This document shows, piece after piece, positions 43,504-51,275 of a stretch of 51,275 bases of DNA. How positions within the stretch are numbered: the stretch's first letter is position 1; each line of letters begins with the position of its first letter. The translations under genes and the position numbers were made by a program. The stretch comes from Nevskia sp. (lineage in GTDB: Bacteria > Pseudomonadota > Gammaproteobacteria > Nevskiales > Nevskiaceae): NCBI RefSeq assembly GCF_023266035.1, contig NZ_JAHFRY010000003.1, forward strand, positions 1 to 51,275, written 5' to 3'. The notes below the pieces were generated by a model, which saw only the letters and a list, made by a program, of their open reading frames with translations, ran no database searches and was not told the origin of the DNA.

Positions 43504-43653
43504 CCGGAACCCTGAGCGGCATTGCGCCGAACGGTGGACTGCCGACTGGAGATGAAAGTTCGCGGCGCGACGGGCGCATCCGCGATGACAGCGGTTGCCG
43601 CGCCGGTCGGACGATCATCGTTGATCGAGTCCGAACGACGCGGCAGGACAGCT

Positions 43654-43821
43654 TCAGTCCACCTCGACCATCTGGAAGTCGGCCTTGCCGGCGCCGCAGT
43701 CCGGGCAGGTCCAGTCTTCCGGTACGTCTTCCCAGCGCGTCCCCGGCTTGATGCCTTCGTCCGGCACGCCCTTGGCCTCGTCGTAGACGAAATCACAGAC
43801 CAGACAACGCCACTTCTTCAT
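43654..43821 (-). CDS. rubA: Rubredoxin, electron carrier for AlkB
   Basis: A 55-residue rubredoxin. The iron-binding cysteines are in CLVC (residues 6-9) and CPDC (39-42), with the typical [27 protein letters not shown] between them and FQMVEVD at the end. Rubredoxins of this type carry electrons from rubredoxin reductase to alkane monooxygenase. It lies 115 bases downstream of alkB on the same strand, with a hairpin between them. No rubredoxin reductase is visible in this window. Confidence 0.95.
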   Translation of the reverse strand: MKKWRCLVCDFVYDEAKGVPDEGIKPGTRWEDVPEDWTCPDCGAGKADFQMVEVD

Positions 43822-43850
43822 CGCGAACCCCATCAGATTGGATAAATGAA

Positions 43851-43899
43851 AGCGGTGCAGCGCAGGCCGGAATGGGGCCGGCTCTGCTGCTGCACCGCT
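43851..43899 (-). repeat. Hairpin between alkB and rubredoxin gene
   Basis: Perfect 11-base arms AGCGGTGCAGC (43851-43861) and GCTGCACCGCT (43889-43899), with an extra GCCGG/CCGGC pairing inside the loop. It lies in the 115-base gap after alkB, 29 bases before the rubredoxin start. A short T-rich stretch follows on the minus strand. It may terminate part of the transcripts, or protect the end of alkB mRNA. Confidence 0.55.
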
Positions 43900-43936
43900 C
43901 TGTAATCAGCACGCGCCAAGCGCGCACTGGCCCCAA

Positions 43937-45100
43937 TTATGCGGTCGCGCTGCGGTACTGCGCCAATACCCGGTCGCGGATCGAGGGTTTGATGTTCGCC
44001 CGCGTCATGTCGCCGTTGAAGTGGGCGACCACTTTCGGGTTCATCACCCGGAACCAAAGTGGCGGCACGTAGGCGAGGAGAATCATGCCGGCGTAGCCGT
44101 TCGGCAGGCGCGGCAGGGTGTCGAAATTGCGCAGTGTCTGAAACGAGCGCGTCGGGTAGGCGTGGTGATCGGAATGCCGCTGCAGATGGTAGAGCAGCAC
44201 ATTGGTCGCCAGGTGATTCGAGTTCCACGAATGATGCGGCTGGCAGCGCTCGTAGCTGCCGTCGGCCTTCTTTTCGCGCTTCAGGCCGTAGTGCTCCAGG
44301 TAGTTGACGACCTCGAGCAGCGCGCCGCCGAACAGCCCCTGGAACAGCATGAACGGCAGCGCCAGCCAGCCGAGCCAGGCGACCATCGTGCCGTACAGCA
44401 GCACGGTCAGACCCCAGGCCTGCAGGTTGTCGTTGCCGAGCGACCAGACGCTGCTGCCCTGTTTCGCCAGCCGGGTCTTTTCGAGTTCCCAGGCCGAGGC
44501 GACCGAGCCGAGCACGCTGCGCGGCAGGAATTCGTAGAAGGTTTCGCCGAAGCGCGACGTGGCCGGATCTTCCGGCGTCGCCACCCGCACGTGGTGGCCG
44601 CGGTTGTGCTCGACATAGAAGTGCCCGTAAGCGACCGGCGCCAGCGCGATCTTGGCCAGCCAGCGTTCGATCTTCGATGTCTGGTGGCCCAGTTCATGGG
44701 CGACGTTGATCGACAGGCCCGAGGCCATGCCGAGCGAGATGAACAGGCCGAGCATCTCGAACCAGCGCAGGTCGCCGGTGATCGCCATCCAGGTGCCCCA
44801 GATGAAGGTCGCGTACTGCACCGGGATCGCCGCGGCGACCGCCCAGCGGTAATAGCGATCGGCATTCAGCGGGGTCATGGCGGCATCGGGTGGATTCTCG
44901 TTGTCCTCGCCGATCAGACGATCGAGGAACGGGATCACCGCGTAGACGACGATCGGCGTCAGCCACCAGAACAGCGACAGCCCGGTCCATTGCACGAGTC
45001 CGTAGCCGTAGATCGGCAGGCCCATGACTAACACGCCGAGCAGCCATAGATAGCGTTTCTTGTCCTTCCAGTCTGCTGGGGATGCGGTCATCGTCGACAT
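43937..45100 (-). CDS. alkB: Alkane 1-monooxygenase AlkB
   Basis: A 387-residue integral membrane non-heme di-iron enzyme that hydroxylates n-alkanes at the terminal carbon. All the histidine boxes are present: HELGH (135-139), EHNRGHH (164-170), NYLEHYG (266-272) and LQRHSDHH (306-313). Six hydrophobic helices lie between them. At the position of Trp55 of the Pseudomonas putida GPo1 enzyme, aligned through VVYAVIPFLD, this protein has Val52, a small residue, suggesting use of longer alkanes. GGAGGAG is seven bases before ATG 45100. A TetR-type palindrome lies upstream and a rubredoxin gene downstream. Confidence 0.97.
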   Translation of the reverse strand: MSTMTASPADWKDKKRYLWLLGVLVMGLPIYGYGLVQWTGLSLFWWLTPIVVYAVIPFLDRLIGEDNENPPDAAMTPLNADRYYRWAVAAAIPVQYATFIWGTWMAITGDLRWFEMLGLFISLGMASGLSINVAHELGHQTSKIERWLAKIALAPVAYGHFYVEHNRGHHVRVATPEDPATSRFGETFYEFLPRSVLGSVASAWELEKTRLAKQGSSVWSLGNDNLQAWGLTVLLYGTMVAWLGWLALPFMLFQGLFGGALLEVVNYLEHYGLKREKKADGSYERCQPHHSWNSNHLATNVLLYHLQRHSDHHAYPTRSFQTLRNFDTLPRLPNGYAGMILLAYVPPLWFRVMNPKVVAHFNGDMTRANIKPSIRDRVLAQYRSATA

Positions 45101-45129
45101 TGTCTTGCTCCTCCTCGTTTGTTGCGGTT

Positions 45130-45154
45130 ATTAATAAACCGTTCGGTTAATAAA
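45130..45154. promoter_or_regulatory. TetR-type palindrome upstream of alkB
   Basis: AACCG-TT-CGGTT (45137-45148) is a perfect five-base dyad, extended to 10 of 12 matched pairs by flanking AT-rich bases. It is 37 bases before the alkB start in an AT-rich patch that would hold the promoter. Operators of TetR-type regulators often look like this; no TetR gene is in the window. Confidence 0.55.
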
Positions 45155-45259
45155 TGTTGGCCAATTTGACTGCGCTTGTCAACGGCCGGCATCGGGATCG
45201 GAATGAGCGTGCCGGCTCGTTGCCGAGGCCCGACGTATCTGCCTATCCGCATGGAAGGA

Positions 45260-45273
45260 TACAATCGCGCCGT
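45260..45273 (+). promoter_or_regulatory. Candidate -10 box and GC-rich discriminator for metH
   Basis: TACAATCGCGCCGT matches the deaD site at 3003-3016 in 13 of 14 positions. It ends nine bases before the first metH ATG, so the transcript would have a very short leader, in keeping with the missing ribosome site. No clear -35 is visible. Confidence 0.45.
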
Positions 45274-45281
45274 TCACACGG

Positions 45282-49082
<3,801 letters not shown>

Positions 49083-49223
49083 GGGCCCGCAGGCCCCGCA
49101 CTCGTTAACAACGGACTGACGGGTAGCAAGGCGCAGCGATTTGGCACAGCTTCTGCCTGCCGGCAGGCGGTGGTCGCACAAGGACAGCATCGGGCTGTCC
49201 CCGCCGTACCTGGGAGAACCACG

Positions 49224-51203
49224 GTGTCTCGTCTGCTGATTGTCGTGTTGCTGCTGTTTGCGCCGTTGACCATGGCGTTTGCCGAAGTGCCGCTGGCCGA
49301 CTTCGCCCGCCACGATTCCTTCGACGATGCCTCGATCTCGCCAGACGGGCATTACGTCGCCCTGACCATTCCGCTGGGCAACGGCCGCGGCGTCGCGATC
49401 TTCGATCTGCGGCAGGGCAAGCTGATTCTCAAACAGACGCTGGGAGAAGATCGCTTGGCGAATGGCTACCTGTGGGCCAGCGATGAGCGTCTGGTGGTGA
49501 GCCTGGCCGAGAACTTCGGCGAGCTGGAAGCGCCCTTTGCCACCGGCGAGATGATTGCCTTCAATGTCGATGGCTCCCAGCAGCAATATCTGTTCGGCTT
49601 TCGCGGCATCCTCCCCTTCAACTCCACGTCCACCGGCGCACGCCCCGGAATTGCGCGGGCAGTCAGGGCTTTCGGCTATCCGATTCGCAGCCTGCCTAAG
49701 GATCCCGAGCACATCCTGATCAGCGTTGAAGATTTTGGTGACATCGCCGAAAAGGAAAAGATGACGGTGTTTCGCATGAGTGTGCGCAACGGCATGCTCG
49801 ATCAGGCGTTGGTGGCACCGATCAGCGGGACGGTGCGCTTTGTCGCTGACGATGACGGCTTCGTGCGCTATGCCAACGGTTCGGACGAGCAGAACCGGCC
49901 CCACTCCTACTCGCGCACACCCGAGCAGCCAGCCTGGTCGGAGTTGCCGGTGGCGGCAGGCAGCACCACCCGGCCGATGTTCCTGTCGAACGACAATCGG
50001 CGCGTGTTCCTGAGGTCCGACGAAGGGGGCCGGTACGATTGCCTCGTCGAACAGCAGCTCGCCGACGGCGCACGCAAGGTGCTGGCCTGCGACGACAGCT
50101 CGGACTTGCTGGACGTCGTCAGGTCTTTCGACGGCAACGAGCCGATTGCCGTTCGCTTCCAGGACGGACGCCAGGATGTTCGTCTGCTCGACACCGACCA
50201 TCCATCACGCGAAAAGCTGGCGGTACTGCTGAAAGCGTTTCCCGGCCAGCACCTTCGTATCAGTTCGACGACCCGCGATGGCAGCAAGGCGATCGTACTG
50301 GTCGACAGCGACCGCAATCCGGGCAACTTCTATTTGTTTGATACGCAGGCCATCAAGGCGGTGCAGCTGGTCGGCCGCAGTTCCTGGCTGGACCCGGCGG
50401 TGATGCCGGAGCGCAGGCCGATCGACTTCAAGGCCCGTGACGGCCAGCGAATCCGCGGTTATCTGACCCTGCCTCGCGGCTTGGAGGCGAAGCGGCTGCC
50501 GATGGTCGTCAATCCGCATGGCGGCCCTTTCCAGATCCGGGATGACTGGAATTTCGATAACGAAGCGGCGGCCCTCGCTTCGCGGGGCTATGCCGTTCTG
50601 CAGGTCAACTTTCGCGGCTCCGGTGGCTATGGCCGCGCGTTTGCCGACGCCGGGAAACGCCGCTGGGCGACCACCATGATCGACGACATCATTGATGGCA
50701 CCCGCTGGGCCATCGAGCAGGGCTATGCCGATCCTGGCCGGATCGGCATCTCCGGCGCCAGTTATGGCGGCTACGCGGCGCTGATGAGCGGCATTCGCGA
50801 GCCCGATCTGTTCCGCAGCGTGGTCAGCTTTGCTGGGGTATTCGATCTGCCGAAGCTCAAGGCCGACAGCGATATTTCCGAGCGCCGCAGTGGGCGCAAC
50901 TACATCGACGAATCCATCGGCGACTCCGTCGACAGCCTGCGCGCCGCCTCGCCGTCGTCATACATCGATCGATTGAAGGCACCGGTGTTCATCGTCCACG
51001 GCGAGGAAGACGAACGGGTGCCGTTCAACCAGGCGAAGGAGCTGCGCAAGGCACTGAAGAAAGCCGATCATCCGCACGAATGGCTGGCGGTCGAAGCCGA
51101 AGGCCATGGCTTCTACAAGCCGGAGAACCGCACCCTGTTCCTGACCCGACTGATCGCCTTCCTCGACCGCACGTTGGCCGCAGCTCCAACATCAGCCCCC
51201 TGA
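49224..51203 (+). CDS. Exported S9-family prolyl oligopeptidase-like peptidase
   Basis: A 659-residue exported serine peptidase of the S9 family. The signal peptide (LLIVVLLLFAPLTMAFA) is followed by a beta-propeller-like N-terminal part (ASISPDGHYVALTIP) and an alpha/beta-hydrolase domain from about residue 400 (NPHGGPFQIRDDWNFDNE). The catalytic serine is in GISGASYGGYAAL (about 512), the aspartate in HGEEDERVPF and the histidine in EGHGFYKPEN. Start GTG 49224 has GGGAGA seven bases before it; an ATG 18 codons earlier would spoil the signal peptide. It lies 141 bases after metH, in a gap with only a small GC hairpin and a 12-base palindrome. Confidence 0.9.
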   Translation: MSRLLIVVLLLFAPLTMAFAEVPLADFARHDSFDDASISPDGHYVALTIPLGNGRGVAIFDLRQGKLILKQTLGEDRLANGYLWASDERLVVSLAENFGELEAPFATGEMIAFNVDGSQQQYLFGFRGILPFNSTSTGARPGIARAVRAFGYPIRSLPKDPEHILISVEDFGDIAEKEKMTVFRMSVRNGMLDQALVAPISGTVRFVADDDGFVRYANGSDEQNRPHSYSRTPEQPAWSELPVAAGSTTRPMFLSNDNRRVFLRSDEGGRYDCLVEQQLADGARKVLACDDSSDLLDVVRSFDGNEPIAVRFQDGRQDVRLLDTDHPSREKLAVLLKAFPGQHLRISSTTRDGSKAIVLVDSDRNPGNFYLFDTQAIKAVQLVGRSSWLDPAVMPERRPIDFKARDGQRIRGYLTLPRGLEAKRLPMVVNPHGGPFQIRDDWNFDNEAAALASRGYAVLQVNFRGSGGYGRAFADAGKRRWATTMIDDIIDGTRWAIEQGYADPGRIGISGASYGGYAALMSGIREPDLFRSVVSFAGVFDLPKLKADSDISERRSGRNYIDESIGDSVDSLRAASPSSYIDRLKAPVFIVHGEEDERVPFNQAKELRKALKKADHPHEWLAVEAEGHGFYKPENRTLFLTRLIAFLDRTLAAAPTSAP

Positions 51204-51207
51204 TCGC

Positions 51208-51275
51208 TCAGCGCGAGACTTTCGGCTTCACGAACTTCAAGGTCATGCGGTCCGATTCGCCGATCGCGAGGTACT
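51208..51275 (-). CDS. 3' end of a minus-strand gene, possibly a methyltransferase
   Basis: The last 21 visible codons read YLAIGESDRMTLKFVKPKVSR and a TGA stop at 51208-51210. The pattern ESDRMTLKFVKPK resembles the end of some predicted methyltransferases of the COG4798 type, where a late DR(M/F)xLKFxKP stretch is common, but this is too short to assign. The frame is open to the window edge. Its stop is five bases from the convergent S9 peptidase gene. Confidence 0.45.
   Translation of the reverse strand, partial: YLAIGESDRMTLKFVKPKVSR

Noticed and set aside
45101-45281. Cobalamin riboswitch before metH
   Set aside because: The 181-base gap has no B12-box-like sequence and the likely transcription start leaves only about ten bases of leader.
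49150-49170. Twelve-base palindrome CCTGCCGGCAGG before the S9 peptidase
   Set aside because: Short GC palindromes are expected by chance in this composition; no promoter element accompanies it.

Overview
The window looks like ordinary chromosome of a GC-rich (about 62-65% by hand count in places), probably aerobic, hydrocarbon-using gammaproteobacterium. AlkB next to a rubredoxin, cobalamin-dependent MetH, three-part PntAA/PntAB/PntB, DUF3015/DUF4105 and GlyGly-CTERM-type surface proteins would fit the Nevskiales/Solimonadales group, but this placement is inference only. I see no rRNA, tRNA, CRISPR array, insertion sequence or phage module.

Layout. 1-2.8 kb, minus strand: a GFA-type zinc protein and an ATP-dependent DNA ligase form an operon, followed by a hypothetical protein cut by the window edge. 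3.1-8.3 kb, plus strand: DEAD-box helicase deaD, two tandem glycine-zipper proteins, a hypothetical protein, a pirin and an RNase H-fold protein. 8.3-14.3 kb, minus strand: an exported protein, the queuosine-precursor transporter, a TIR-TM-TPR protein translationally coupled to a small unknown protein, and a photolyase. 14.7-23.9 kb: a seven-repeat FG-GAP protein meets, stop to stop, a 1,621-residue delta-60/Ig-like surface protein that runs in frame through a GlyGly-CTERM signal into a second signal peptide and a beta-barrel. Divergent from it is a protein with a winged-helix DNA-binding domain, a Ser/Thr kinase, a membrane segment and TPRs. 24.0-30.3 kb: DUF3015, DUF4105, a three-TM protein and a large lipoprotein. 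30.6-34.2 kb: a cupin dioxygenase-like gene, an epimerase and an SDR face a divergent AraC regulator with a tandem half-site between them. 34.4-38.1 kb: the transhydrogenase operon, interrupted by a lower-GC methyltransferase gene. 38.4-43.5 kb: DUF4331 plus a small lipoprotein, then a lipoprotein-TPR-HupE operon. 43.7-45.1 kb: rubredoxin and alkane monooxygenase. 45.3-51.2 kb: metH and an exported S9 peptidase, then the 3' end of a minus-strand gene.

The points most worth following are these. An intrinsic terminator lies inside the signal-peptide codons of the DUF4105 gene. A GlyGly-CTERM protein is joined in frame to a beta-barrel. The kinase carries its own DNA-binding domain and shares an 'effector-TM-TPR' plan with the TIR protein 9 kb away. 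The pnt operon is split by an apparently foreign methyltransferase. alkB has a TetR-like palindrome upstream and a small residue at the chain-length gate. The small catabolic operon has an AraC-type operator.
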